From: Corynebacterium curieae
GTDB taxonomy: Bacteria; Actinomycetota; Actinomycetes; Mycobacteriales; Mycobacteriaceae
Length of the DNA stretch: 64,000 nt
Assembly (NCBI RefSeq): GCF_027570035.1
Contig: NZ_JAKMUU010000002.1
Coordinates: 248,001 to 312,000 of the forward strand
Direction: 5' to 3'
Positions 25,866 through 35,518 of this stretch are shown piece after piece; the first letter of the stretch is position 1; the number at the start of each line of letters is the position of its first letter. The notes under the pieces were generated by a model. It searched no databases and was not told where the DNA came from. It saw nothing but the letters and a program-made list of their open reading frames with translations. The translations under genes and the position numbers were made by a program.

Positions 25866-27599
25866 CTAGTAAATACCTACGTCGAGTGCTGCAAATTCAC
25901 GTTGCAATTCTTCGGGGTCGATGTTTCTTGCTACGTCTGGTCCGGCAATGGCGGCAAAGCCGTCTAATACCGACGCCCCGTAGTTGTGGCCGTGGCCATC
26001 GGGAACATCTTTCGCACCGGGCAAATCGGCAGCTACTTGGAGGGAGGAAATTATTGGCATCCATTGCATGACGCGCTCGGCAGAATACGGGGTTCGCTCG
26101 CGCATCCAATCCGGCTCCTTGAAAGCCATCTGCGGCGACCACCAAGCTACAGGATCCGAAGGGTGTTGGATATAGAGCATGCGGGTACGTCCCCACTCTT
26201 CTTCCGGCACCGTTGCCCATTGGCGTACCTGCGCGGCATCGTTAGCAAAGCGCACCACAAGGCCGCCGGCGTATTCGGGGGAAATCTCGGAGGAGCCGGG
26301 GTCACGCCTTTCTACGAACTGGGTGCGCAGGCGATTGAAGTGCGGCGGGCCGGTAAGTAGGATTCCGTCCACGGAATTGGCGATATCGCGCACCCCGGAA
26401 AACGCCGCTTCAATACCCGTAGTTCCCAAAGACTCGCCGTACAAGTAGAGCTTCGGACGCTTTTCCTCCGGCAATCCATTCCACCAGTCCACAATAGGGT
26501 TAATGAACTCTTCTCCAGCGCGCTCGACTTGGCCACCGCCGGAAAGGAAATGTAAGGCCGAGGGCATCGCGGAGTATTGGGCAGCAGCAATGGCGGTATC
26601 GCCGCCGTAGAGCAGCTCAAAAGCTTGAGCGGAATAAGAAGACACCCAGCCTGTACCGGTGGTCATAATAAGGAGCAGGGCCTTGCGGTTTTGGGCGTGT
26701 GTGCGCTCGAGTTCGTCGATAAGCAGCTGTGCTCGCTCTTCATTACTGTCGCGGTTGCCTAGGCCAGCATAGGCGCGGATCGGTTCCTTTGCCGGCTTGC
26801 CCGTAACTTTTTCCAATTCCTTGCGGTGCGCGCCGGAGGATAGGAAGCGCGATCCCTGCAGGCCCACGCCATTCCAGTCCACACGAGAGTCTGGGGAGCC
26901 ACTGCGCTCAGTGCTACTGGGACGCTTGCTGGCGGGATCAGGGTCGGCGTTTTGGGCAGTAAAGATTCTCTCGCCCACGCCAACGATGGCGCCTGGGATG
27001 AGGTTTTCCACGGCGTAGGTGCCAACCAGCGCCACGATAATCACCGCGCCCATAACGCGGTAGGCGGCGCGAAAGCGTTGAGGAAAGTGGCTAGAGAGCC
27101 AGCGCACGCTAAACCGCAGCACGCGCAGGACTAATAAAAAGGCTAAAAATACCGCGAGGGCGAGGGGGACCACCAGCACGTAGCTGGCAATGGTGGGTGC
27201 AGGTGTGGACAAGGCGGCTGCGAGTTGGCGCTGCCAACGCACTGCAAAAATCGCAAAGCCCACCATCCAGACCACAAAGGCGCCGGTGGCAATGCGCGAG
27301 ACAAGGCGGTAGCGCCGAGGTGGCCACGTGGTGGCATCAAGCCAAGAATGCCTGGGAGCCGCATAGCGCACTACGAGTCGATACCAGACAAGCTTGAGCG
27401 CGATGCCCAGCATATAACCGAGCCCAGCGCCGATGCCGGAGACGAGTCCTTGATAGAGCCAATCGCGCGGCAGGATGGATGGGGTAAGCCCCAAGGTAAA
27501 AAGGGCAGCAGCGCCGATAATGCCCCACAGGTCGAGGTGGCCGGCGATATCGGCAATGCGGGCTTCTACCCTTCGAGCTTCTCCCCCAACTCCAGCCAT
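25866..27599 (-). CDS. Membrane alpha/beta-hydrolase (Abhydrolase_9 family)
   Basis: A 577-residue protein with an N-terminal block of about four membrane helices (residues of about 20-210) and a C-terminal alpha/beta-hydrolase domain. The nucleophile elbow is LYLYGESLGTTG, and the catalytic region is rich in conserved motifs such as MTTGTGWVSSYSAQAFELLYGGD and YIQHPSDPVAWWSPQM. This matches the Abhydrolase_9 pair of Pfam families of mycobacteria and corynebacteria, whose substrate is unknown. The ATG overlaps the end of the ABC-F gene by 34 nt, with GGAG 5 nt upstream, so the two genes are probably translated from one mRNA. Confidence 0.85.
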   Translation of the reverse strand: MAGVGGEARRVEARIADIAGHLDLWGIIGAAALFTLGLTPSILPRDWLYQGLVSGIGAGLGYMLGIALKLVWYRLVVRYAAPRHSWLDATTWPPRRYRLVSRIATGAFVVWMVGFAIFAVRWQRQLAAALSTPAPTIASYVLVVPLALAVFLAFLLVLRVLRFSVRWLSSHFPQRFRAAYRVMGAVIIVALVGTYAVENLIPGAIVGVGERIFTAQNADPDPASKRPSSTERSGSPDSRVDWNGVGLQGSRFLSSGAHRKELEKVTGKPAKEPIRAYAGLGNRDSNEERAQLLIDELERTHAQNRKALLLIMTTGTGWVSSYSAQAFELLYGGDTAIAAAQYSAMPSALHFLSGGGQVERAGEEFINPIVDWWNGLPEEKRPKLYLYGESLGTTGIEAAFSGVRDIANSVDGILLTGPPHFNRLRTQFVERRDPGSSEISPEYAGGLVVRFANDAAQVRQWATVPEEEWGRTRMLYIQHPSDPVAWWSPQMAFKEPDWMRERTPYSAERVMQWMPIISSLQVAADLPGAKDVPDGHGHNYGASVLDGFAAIAGPDVARNIDPEELQREFAALDVGIY

Positions 27600-29374
27600 T
27601 CCATCTCCAGTTCTTCGTAGGCGCTACGGTTTTCTTTCAATTCTGCGTCCAGCTCGGTTAAGGCTTGAGTGTCGACCTTTTCCGCGGCGGTCGCCATTTT
27701 CTCATTGATCTGCGCAGCCGCCTTTTCTAGCTTCTGCATTTTGCGCTCGAGCGCGTTCATCTTCTTGGTGATTTCACGCTCTTGCTGGGACGAAAGCTTC
27801 TTCTCTGGCTTCGGTGCAGCACTGTTTGCCTTCTTCTCTCCCAGGTTAAGCGCGCCGGTGCTTTGTTGTGCTTCGAATGCGGCGCGCTTGCGCAGGTACT
27901 CATCGATGCCGCCGGGCAGGTTGGTGAGTTTGCCATCGCCAAAAAGCGCATAGGTATTATCTGCGATGCGCTCGATGAGGTAGCGATCGTGCGAGATAAC
28001 TACCATGGTGCCGGGCCAAGAGTCCAGGAGAGACTCCAGTTCCTGCAGGGTATCGATATCAAGATCGTTGGTGGGCTCGTCCAGCAGCAGAACATTGGGC
28101 TCGGCCATCAGTACGCGGGTGAGCTGCAAGCGGCGGCGCTCGCCACCAGAAAGATCTCCTACCGGCGTGCGCTGACGCTTGGCGGAAAAGCCCAACCGCT
28201 CGGCCAGCTGGGAGGCAGAAAGCTCCTTTTTGCCGAGCTGTACGTAGGTGGCGACGTCCTCGACGGCGTCGATAAGCCGGCGCTGTGGATCCAAGTCATC
28301 GAGCTCCTGGCGCAACCAGCCAAGGCGCACGGTTTGGCCCTCGATGCGCTTGCCGGCCGCGAGCTCGTATTCGCCGGCCAAGGTGCGCAGCAGCGTGGTC
28401 TTGCCGGAGCCATTGACACCTACCAGGCCAATACGTTCGCCAGGGGCTAGGCGCCACGTGAGGTGATCCACCAGGGTGCGCCCATCAGGGGACTTCACGG
28501 TGGCATCCTCGAGTTCAATCACCACGCGGCCCTGGCGCTGTTTAGAAAAGGCCATGAGCTCGACCTTGTTGCGCGGCTCCGGGACGTCGGCGATCAGCGC
28601 CTCGGCAGATTCAATGCGGTAGCGGGGCTTGGAAGTGCGGGCCGGCGCGCCGCGGCGCAGCCAGGCCAGCTCCTTGCGGGCGAGGTTCTTGCGGCGCTGT
28701 TCCATGGCATCGGCCTGGCGAGCGCGCTCGGCGCGGGCAAAGGTCCAGTCGTTATAGCCGCCTTCATAGGTATCTACCACGCCATCGTGGACCTCCCAGG
28801 TCCACGTGGCCACGGTATCGAGGAACCAGCGATCGTGGGTGACCACGACCACGGCTAGGTTGCGCTTGAGCAGGTGGTCTGCCAGCCACTGCACACCCTC
28901 CACATCAAGGTGGTTGGTGGGCTCATCAAGTACTACGAGGTCCAAGTCCTGTACCAGCGCGGCGGCTAGGTTCACGCGCCGCCGCTCACCACCGGAGAGT
29001 GAGCCCACCGGAGTATCCAATCCCAAATCTACGATACCCAGGCCTCCCAAGACATCGCGCACCTTGGCGTTCGACGCCCACTCATAGGTCTCCAGCTCGA
29101 GGGGCTCGATAATCACTTGAGCGATAGTGAGCTCATCGGGCAGGTCAAAGCGCTGGGTTACCACGGCCATGCGCAGATCCGAGGTATGGGAAACGCGCCC
29201 GGAGTCCGGCGGCTCGATACCGGTGAGTACCTCAAGCAAGGTGGTTTTACCGCCGCCATTAACACCCACAATGCCGATGCGATCGCCGCTTTGCACACCT
29301 AGGGATACCCCGTCTAGGAGGGTTTTTAATCCATAAGTTTTGCTTACTTGCTCGAGGTTAATCAGGTTTGCCAT
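27566..29374 (-). CDS. ABC-F family ATPase (Uup-like)
   Basis: A soluble twin-ATPase of 602 residues that probably acts on ribosomes rather than as a transporter. Two Walker A motifs (GVNGGGKTT and GVNGSGKTT), two signature motifs (LSGGERRRV and LSGGERRRL) and two Walker B motifs (VVLDEPTNHLD and LLLDEPTNDLD) are intact. The C-terminal 75 residues form a Lys/Glu-rich coiled coil (KKMNALERKMQKLEKAAAQI) like that of Uup. No membrane gene accompanies it. GGAG lies 7 nt before the ATG. It is the first gene of a two-gene unit with the membrane hydrolase. Confidence 0.92.
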   Translation of the reverse strand: MANLINLEQVSKTYGLKTLLDGVSLGVQSGDRIGIVGVNGGGKTTLLEVLTGIEPPDSGRVSHTSDLRMAVVTQRFDLPDELTIAQVIIEPLELETYEWASNAKVRDVLGGLGIVDLGLDTPVGSLSGGERRRVNLAAALVQDLDLVVLDEPTNHLDVEGVQWLADHLLKRNLAVVVVTHDRWFLDTVATWTWEVHDGVVDTYEGGYNDWTFARAERARQADAMEQRRKNLARKELAWLRRGAPARTSKPRYRIESAEALIADVPEPRNKVELMAFSKQRQGRVVIELEDATVKSPDGRTLVDHLTWRLAPGERIGLVGVNGSGKTTLLRTLAGEYELAAGKRIEGQTVRLGWLRQELDDLDPQRRLIDAVEDVATYVQLGKKELSASQLAERLGFSAKRQRTPVGDLSGGERRRLQLTRVLMAEPNVLLLDEPTNDLDIDTLQELESLLDSWPGTMVVISHDRYLIERIADNTYALFGDGKLTNLPGGIDEYLRKRAAFEAQQSTGALNLGEKKANSAAPKPEKKLSSQQEREITKKMNALERKMQKLEKAAAQINEKMATAAEKVDTQALTELDAELKENRSAYEELEMEWLELGEKLEG

Positions 29375-29436
29375 AACGAGGCTCCATCTTAATACCTTCC
29401 TGCGGGTACCCCCGCATCCCCTCTAACTATTGCTAT

Positions 29437-29458
29437 TGGAATTCAGTTTCACTAATGT
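29437..29458 (+). promoter_or_regulatory. aztD promoter with Zur-box-like motif
   Basis: TGGAATTCAGTTTCA (29437-29451) matches the actinobacterial Zur-box form TGAAA-N5-TTTCA at nine of ten fixed positions. The -10 hexamer TAATGT (29453-29458) follows directly and lies 8 nt before the ATG at 29467, so a bound Zur would block the promoter. Confidence 0.45.
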
Positions 29459-29466
29459 TTCTATGT

Positions 29467-30780
29467 ATGAAGACCTACACACTTAGCCTCTGCGCAGTCC
29501 TCTCCACAGCGGCAATGACCATCGTTTCCTGCTCCGCCCCCACGGAAGAAGAAAAGGATTCCCTCCAGCCCCACGGCCACGCACAGAGCGAGGAAGACAA
29601 TGCCCATGAGCAGGACCACGCTGGCCACTCACACGCAGGCTTCGAGGCCAAAGAAGGCGAGACCGAAGTGGCCCAGCTGCCTACACGCATCGTTATTTCC
29701 CATGCTGAAGGTCTAACGTCTTATGATGCCAAAACCGGAAAGGCCCTCAGCGAGGAAAAGATGAATGCCTTCCTACGCTTGAACGATGCCGGTGATAGCC
29801 GCCACGTCATGGTCACCAAGGGGGATAGCTTCCTTACCTTCGACACCGGACGCATCACCAAGGCCCACGGGGATCACAACCACTACTACACCGCGAAGCC
29901 CTCGCTTGGCGACGCCCCTATAAACGCACCACACGCCGGCCATGTAGTGCACCACGACGGCTTTACCGCACTATTTTCCGATGGCGACGGCGTAGCCAAA
30001 ATTTACAAGACCGAGAACATAGGCAAGGACGATGCCAAGCCGGTCAATACCGTAGAGACTGCAGCGGCGCATCACGGAGTGGCCGTACCGCTCAAGGATG
30101 GCTCGGTGCTCATCACCAAGGGCACCGAGGACGAGCGCCACACCATCCAGCACTTAGATAAGAACGGCAAGGTTCTCACCGAGACCACAAAATGCCCTGG
30201 GGTACACGGAGAGGCTGCCGCCGGAAACGGCAATATCTTTTTTGGCTGCGAGGACGGCCCTGTGGTCTTCGACGGCAAGAAGTTCCACAAGGTTGACGCC
30301 TCCGCTTATGCTGGCGCAGGTGGCTACCAACGTTCCGGTAATGCCGCCGGATCCGAAGAGTCCGATGTTATCCTGGCTGATAATAAGACCGATAAGGACG
30401 CCGAGTTCGAACGCCCCACCTCCGTATCCTTGGTGGATACCAAAGACTTTTCAGCCAAGAAGGTAGATCTCGATGCCTCTTATTGGTTCCGTTCCCTAGC
30501 CCGCGGCCCCCTAGGCGAGGCGCTTGTACTTACCACCGACGGCAAGCTCAACATCATCGACCCAGATTCCGGTGAAATCACCAAGCAGATCGAGGCGATC
30601 TCCCCGTGGAAAGAAAATAAAGAGTGGCAACAGCCCGGCCCGATTCTGCAGGCTGCCGATGGCTATGCCTTCATTACCGACGCCCAGAAAAAGCAGCTCG
30701 TAGTCATTGACCTCCTTCAAGGAAAGGAGGTCAACCGCTTCGACCTCGGCCTTGAGCCCACTGAGATGACAGTGCTCTAA
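29467..30780 (+). CDS. aztD: Zinc-binding lipoprotein, AztD-like metallochaperone
   Basis: A 437-residue exported lipoprotein from ATG 29467. The signal peptide (KTYTLSLCAVLSTAAM) ends in a lipobox-like IVSC. Behind it lies a His/Asp/Glu-rich stretch (HGHAQSEEDNAHEQDHAGHSH), suited to bind zinc. The rest shows repeated beta-propeller-like blades (FLTFDTG, HHGVAVPLKDGSVLIT, NIFFGCEDGPVVFDG, ALVLTTDGKLNIIDPDSGEI) as in AztD, which hands zinc to the AztC binding protein. No aztABC transporter genes are adjacent. The promoter has a -10 hexamer 8 nt before the start and a Zur-box-like motif. It ends exactly where the convergent ispE ends. Confidence 0.78.
   Translation: MKTYTLSLCAVLSTAAMTIVSCSAPTEEEKDSLQPHGHAQSEEDNAHEQDHAGHSHAGFEAKEGETEVAQLPTRIVISHAEGLTSYDAKTGKALSEEKMNAFLRLNDAGDSRHVMVTKGDSFLTFDTGRITKAHGDHNHYYTAKPSLGDAPINAPHAGHVVHHDGFTALFSDGDGVAKIYKTENIGKDDAKPVNTVETAAAHHGVAVPLKDGSVLITKGTEDERHTIQHLDKNGKVLTETTKCPGVHGEAAAGNGNIFFGCEDGPVVFDGKKFHKVDASAYAGAGGYQRSGNAAGSEESDVILADNKTDKDAEFERPTSVSLVDTKDFSAKKVDLDASYWFRSLARGPLGEALVLTTDGKLNIIDPDSGEITKQIEAISPWKENKEWQQPGPILQAADGYAFITDAQKKQLVVIDLLQGKEVNRFDLGLEPTEMTVL
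30709..30732. other. Hairpin inside the aztD 3' coding end
   Basis: A perfect 9-bp stem GACCTCCTT / AAGGAGGTC with a 6-nt loop lies 46 nt before the aztD stop codon. There is no spacer between aztD and the convergent ispE, so this may act as terminator on one or both strands. Confidence 0.4.
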
Positions 30781-31761
30781 TTACAGCACCACGGCGCCGC
30801 TGGCTGGGCCTTCGGTGGCCACGCCCTTGGTTCCAGGAACCTCTACCGTCACTTGGGAAACCACCTCCCTAGCCTCCTCTGCCCCAGCGCAGAGGAAGGC
30901 GCAGGTGGGCCCACTACCGGAGACTATTCCCTGCAGCGCGCCGGCAGCCATCCCCGCTTCCAAGGTCTTGCGCAGGTCTGGGCGCAGTGAGAGGGCGGCC
31001 GGTTGCAGGTCATTGTGCAGGTGCTGCGCCACACGCTCTGGGTCACCAGATATGAGCGCCTGCGATACCGCCGCGGTGTCCATATGCGGCTCGCCGCCGC
31101 GCCCCTTCTCGCGCATCTCATCCAATTTCTGAAACACTTGCGGGGTAGAAAGTCCGCGATCCGAGGCGATAAGCGCCCAATGGTAGGTCCCGCGCGCCAT
31201 CATTGGGGTAAGTTGTTCGCCGCGCCCCGTGCCAAGTGCTGTGCCTCCAAGCAGGGTAAAGGGAACATCAGAGCCAAGCGCCGCACCGAGCGCGTCCAAG
31301 ATCGGCTCGCCTACCGAGTCGATGCCGTAGTAGCCGCCATAGCAGCGCTCGGCTAAACGCAGCGCGGCTGCCGCATCCGCCGATCCACCCGCCATGCCTC
31401 CGGCGGTGGGGATGGCTTTGTGGATTTCCAGCGCTACCTCCGGCAGCGCCTTCGGCCCGTGGGTGGTGTACAGGTACTGCATAATGCGGTTGACCGCGGT
31501 CCAAGCTAAATTCGTATAATCCTCTGGAACGCCATTGGCGTGGGGACCTGTGACTGTGAGTCCTTGAATGCGCGGCTTATCCACCTCCGGGCTGCCTAAG
31601 TCCGTCAATGTCACCGTGTCATGCAGCTTCAGAGACTGAAAGACACTGGCAAGCTCGTGGAATCCATCCTCGCGCGGCTCGTCCACACCGAGGTGGATAT
31701 TGACCTTGGAGTGAGCGCGCGCGGTATAGACGAATGGTTCTTTATCTAGCGGTGCGGACAT
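30781..31761 (-). CDS. ispE: 4-diphosphocytidyl-2-C-methyl-D-erythritol kinase
   Basis: IspE phosphorylates CDP-methylerythritol in the non-mevalonate isoprenoid pathway, which supplies quinones and polyprenyl carriers. This GHMP kinase has the substrate motif SKVNIHLGV near the N-terminus, the ATP loop IPTAGGMAGGSADAAAALRL and the C-terminal motif VSGSGPTCAFLC. Length is 326 residues, slightly longer than E. coli. It starts immediately after the rsmA stop codon (TAA then ATG), so translation is coupled. Its stop abuts that of aztD with no gap. Confidence 0.93.
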   Translation of the reverse strand: MSAPLDKEPFVYTARAHSKVNIHLGVDEPREDGFHELASVFQSLKLHDTVTLTDLGSPEVDKPRIQGLTVTGPHANGVPEDYTNLAWTAVNRIMQYLYTTHGPKALPEVALEIHKAIPTAGGMAGGSADAAAALRLAERCYGGYYGIDSVGEPILDALGAALGSDVPFTLLGGTALGTGRGEQLTPMMARGTYHWALIASDRGLSTPQVFQKLDEMREKGRGGEPHMDTAAVSQALISGDPERVAQHLHNDLQPAALSLRPDLRKTLEAGMAAGALQGIVSGSGPTCAFLCAGAEEAREVVSQVTVEVPGTKGVATEGPASGAVVL

Positions 31762-32622
31762 TTAGATTCCTGCCAATCGTACGAAGTCCTCCACGGCAAG
31801 CTTTTCACCGCGCTGCTTAGGATCGATGTTCGCTGCTCGCAGCGCTTCCTCGGCGGCGGCTCCTGAACCAAAGTGGCCAGATAATGCCGCCCGCAGGGTC
31901 TTGCGGCGTTGGGCAAAGGCGGCGTCGACAACCGGCCACACCTTAGCCCGAGACTCATCGTTAACAGGCCAGGGGGCGGTATCGAAGACGTCTATGCGCA
32001 CTAGCCCAGACTCGATATTGGGCGCCGGCCAAAAGACATTCTTGCCAATCGTGCCGGCTTTGGAGACCTTGCCATAAAAGCTCGCCTTGACGGAGGGAAC
32101 ACCATAAACCTTGCTTCCCGGCTGCGCAGCCAAGCGATCGGCCACTTCCAGCTGGACCATCACCAACACGCGACGAATGGAGGGGAATGTCTCCAGCAGG
32201 TGCAGCAGCACTGGGACGGCAACGTTATACGGCAGGTTAGCCACGAGGGCAGTCGGCGCTTCAACATCGGCAGCCGTTACGCGCAACGCATCCTTTTCCA
32301 CCACACGAAGCCGCTCCGCAAACTCAGGCGCCCGCTCGGCCACAGTATCTGGCAACTGCGCAGCCAAGCGGGAATCAATTTCTACCGCGGTAACCTCATC
32401 TACGGCCTCGACCAAGCCCAGAGTTAGCGATCCGAGGCCTGGGCCTACCTCAAGGACGCGGTCTGTAGAATCCAGCTCGGCCGCGGCGACGATGCGCCGA
32501 ATGGTATTCGGATCGTGCAGGAAGTTCTGCCCCAGCTTCTTCGTGGGAACAATGTCGAGCTTCTCCGCGAGGGCGCGGATTTCTACAGGACCCAAAAGCG
32601 CGGCGCCGGTGGAATCAGTCAT
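31762..32622 (-). CDS. rsmA: 16S rRNA (adenine1518/1519-N6)-dimethyltransferase
   Basis: RsmA (KsgA) dimethylates two adjacent adenines near the 3' end of 16S rRNA late in 30S assembly. Motifs: [14 protein letters not shown] at the N-terminus, the SAM-binding [15 protein letters not shown], the acidic VEIDSRLA and the catalytic [12 protein letters not shown]. Length is 286 residues. TAAATT on the minus strand (32634 to 32629) lies 6 nt before the ATG, indicating a leaderless mRNA. It is upstream of ispE, and behind the rpf2 terminator, so it forms its own unit with ispE. Confidence 0.95.
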   Translation of the reverse strand: MTDSTGAALLGPVEIRALAEKLDIVPTKKLGQNFLHDPNTIRRIVAAAELDSTDRVLEVGPGLGSLTLGLVEAVDEVTAVEIDSRLAAQLPDTVAERAPEFAERLRVVEKDALRVTAADVEAPTALVANLPYNVAVPVLLHLLETFPSIRRVLVMVQLEVADRLAAQPGSKVYGVPSVKASFYGKVSKAGTIGKNVFWPAPNIESGLVRIDVFDTAPWPVNDESRAKVWPVVDAAFAQRRKTLRAALSGHFGSGAAAEEALRAANIDPKQRGEKLAVEDFVRLAGI

Positions 32623-32650
32623 GCTTCTAATTTAGTAGAAGAGATAAAAA

Positions 32651-32678
32651 GACCGCACACCACATAAGGTGTGCGGTC
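32651..32678 (-). terminator. rpf2 terminator
   Basis: An 11-bp perfect stem GACCGCACACC / GGTGTGCGGTC with loop ACATAA on the plus strand. On the minus strand it is followed by TTTTTATC, as expected for an intrinsic terminator downstream of rpf2. Confidence 0.9.
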
Positions 32679-32693
32679 AGTAAGTCCTTCGGC

Positions 32694-33920
<1,227 letters not shown>

Positions 33921-34138
33921 TTAGGCCAGCAAAGAAGTCCACGCAGGCAATTCCCTTGCTCAGATCCGCTGCTGCCGCACCGCGGGTGGCGCTGCACGAC
34001 CTTAGAACCTAAACGAACGATTAATAACGATACGATAACAGCAAGATAAAGTCGAGAGCTAATCCGCAACACACCTCACTAGACGCACAGCTGCCACACT
34101 AAACACCCAGGCCACCCCTGACCAGCGGGTTTCAATTT

Positions 34139-34154
34139 TGTGAGGATCGTCACC
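34139..34154. promoter_or_regulatory. GlxR (cAMP-dependent regulator) binding-site candidate
   Basis: TGTGAGGATCGTCACC matches the GlxR consensus TGTGA-N6-TCACA at all but the last base. It lies 264 bp upstream of rpf2 and 6 bp beyond the tatD stop. Control of rpf2 by GlxR is known in C. glutamicum. The rest of 33876-34160 has an AT-rich patch at 34010-34050 but no clear promoter. Confidence 0.65.
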
Positions 34155-34160
34155 TAGGCG

Positions 34161-34988
34161 TTAACGCAGGCCGTAGACGCGGTCAAAGGTTTCATTTACC
34201 TCCGCTACGAGCGCCTGAACCGTTTGGTGGCGGGCGCGTGCGATGCACTCATATGTGTGCCCGATAAGAGCCGGTTCATTGCGCTGGCCACGGTAAGGCT
34301 CTGGAGTCATATACGGCGCATCAGTTTCCACCAGAAGCTGGCCAGCCGGCGCCTTAGCCGCTGCCTGCCGCAGCTCTGCATTGCGTTTAAAGGTCACGTT
34401 TCCTGCAAAGGACAATACGTAACCTCGCTCTAGGGCTTCCTCGGCTACCTTCAGCGGCGAAGAGAAGCAGTGCAGCATGACGGTGTCGGGAGCGGGGGCA
34501 TCGGCAAGGATGCGCAGCAAGTCCGCATCCGCCTCCCGGTTGTGGATCATTAGCGTCTTGCCGTATCGCACGGCAAGATCAATATGCCAGCGCAGGGATT
34601 CCTCCTGCTGGACCATGGTCGCGGTAGTCTCCGGCTCGTGGTGAACCCAATAGGCATCGAGGCCGGTTTCGCCCACCGCGACGCAGCGCGGGTCCGCCAC
34701 CATCTCCTCCAGCGCCACCTTGGTCGGCGCATCCAACTCATTGGCGCGTACCGGATGGATAGCGCAGGCAGCATAAACGTCTGGGAAGGCATGCGCGGTG
34801 GCCAACGCAGCGGCCGACTCGCGGCGATCATCACCAACTGTCACCATGCGGCCAATACCAGCCGTGCGCGCGCGATTCACCAGTACCTCATCGGTGTCCT
34901 TATGGGAAAACAGGTGCGTGTGCGCATCAACCAAGCCGTTTAAGCCGGGCTCCGGAACGGGAGTAGGACGTCGCTTCTTTTTAGCCAT
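34161..34988 (-). CDS. tatD: TatD-family metal-dependent DNase
   Basis: A TIM-barrel metallohydrolase of 275 residues. Metal ligands are visible in order: LVDAHTHLF (HxH), AVGETGLDAYW (Glu), MIHNREAD (His), MLHCFSS (His) and LLVETDAPYMTPEP (Asp). Members are 3'-5' exonucleases linked to DNA repair, and some are D-aminoacyl-tRNA deacylases. The start ATG 34988 (AKKKRRPTP) is supported by TACAAT on the minus strand 7 nt upstream; longer reading starts overlap the divergent acetyltransferase gene. The pair shares a 25-bp bidirectional promoter. In many actinobacteria tatD sits beside metG and rpfB, as here. Confidence 0.9.
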   Translation of the reverse strand: MAKKKRRPTPVPEPGLNGLVDAHTHLFSHKDTDEVLVNRARTAGIGRMVTVGDDRRESAAALATAHAFPDVYAACAIHPVRANELDAPTKVALEEMVADPRCVAVGETGLDAYWVHHEPETTATMVQQEESLRWHIDLAVRYGKTLMIHNREADADLLRILADAPAPDTVMLHCFSSPLKVAEEALERGYVLSFAGNVTFKRNAELRQAAAKAPAGQLLVETDAPYMTPEPYRGQRNEPALIGHTYECIARARHQTVQALVAEVNETFDRVYGLR

Positions 34989-35013
34989 GCCCACAATTGT
35001 AATATTGGCTGCC
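34989..35013. promoter_or_regulatory. 25-bp divergent leaderless promoter, tatD / GNAT
   Basis: On the minus strand TACAAT (35001 to 34996) lies 7 nt from the tatD ATG. On the plus strand TAATAT (35000-35005) lies 8 nt from the GNAT ATG. The two hexamers share the TA at 35000-35001. Length and geometry equal those at 11601-11625. Confidence 0.6.
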
Positions 35014-35508
35014 ATGTTGATCAGACCCGCCGGCCTAGCAGATGTGCCCGCCATGACGGATACCCTCAACTGGGCTATCGAGCACACAGACGTCATTTTC
35101 CGCGCGAGCCCCGCCAGCATCGCAGAGCGCGAAGACTACCTGCGCCACATCTGGGAGGAGGACTGCCCTTGCCTTATTGCGGAGTCTGATTCCGGTGATT
35201 ACTTGGGCTGGGCGCTCTATCACCCTTACCGCGATCCGCGGGTGTGGACCGGCTGCTATGAGACCACCATCTATCTCTCGCCCACCGCGCAAGGACAAGG
35301 CGTGGGCACCGCGCTCCTCGGCGCCCTCGTTGAGGCAGCCCGCGCCGATAAGAAGGTGCATTCCTTGCTCGCACTGGTGGTTCCGACCAATGTGGCATCA
35401 CTGAAGTTGCATGAAAAGTTCGGGTTTGAAAACGTGGGTACTCTTAAAGAGGTTTGCTACAAGTTCGATCATTGGCTTAGCCTCGCCCACCTACAACTTC
35501 TGGTGTAA
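35014..35508 (+). CDS. GNAT acetyltransferase, PAT/BAR-like, first of a tandem pair
   Basis: A 164-residue N-acetyltransferase of the phosphinothricin/methionine-sulfone acetyltransferase type. The acetyl-CoA loop is TAQGQGVGTALLGALVEAA (Q/RxxGxG/A), after TIYLSP. VPTNVASLKLHEKFGFENVGT is the typical C-terminal signature. Start ATG 35014 fits the family N-terminus (LIRPAGLADVPAMTD). Its promoter is the shared 25-bp element. A paralogue follows 10 bp downstream. The substrate could be an amino-acid analogue or a methionine sulfoximine-like compound; not decidable from sequence. Confidence 0.85.
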   Translation: MLIRPAGLADVPAMTDTLNWAIEHTDVIFRASPASIAEREDYLRHIWEEDCPCLIAESDSGDYLGWALYHPYRDPRVWTGCYETTIYLSPTAQGQGVGTALLGALVEAARADKKVHSLLALVVPTNVASLKLHEKFGFENVGTLKEVCYKFDHWLSLAHLQLLV

Positions 35509-35518
35509 AGGAATTTCT

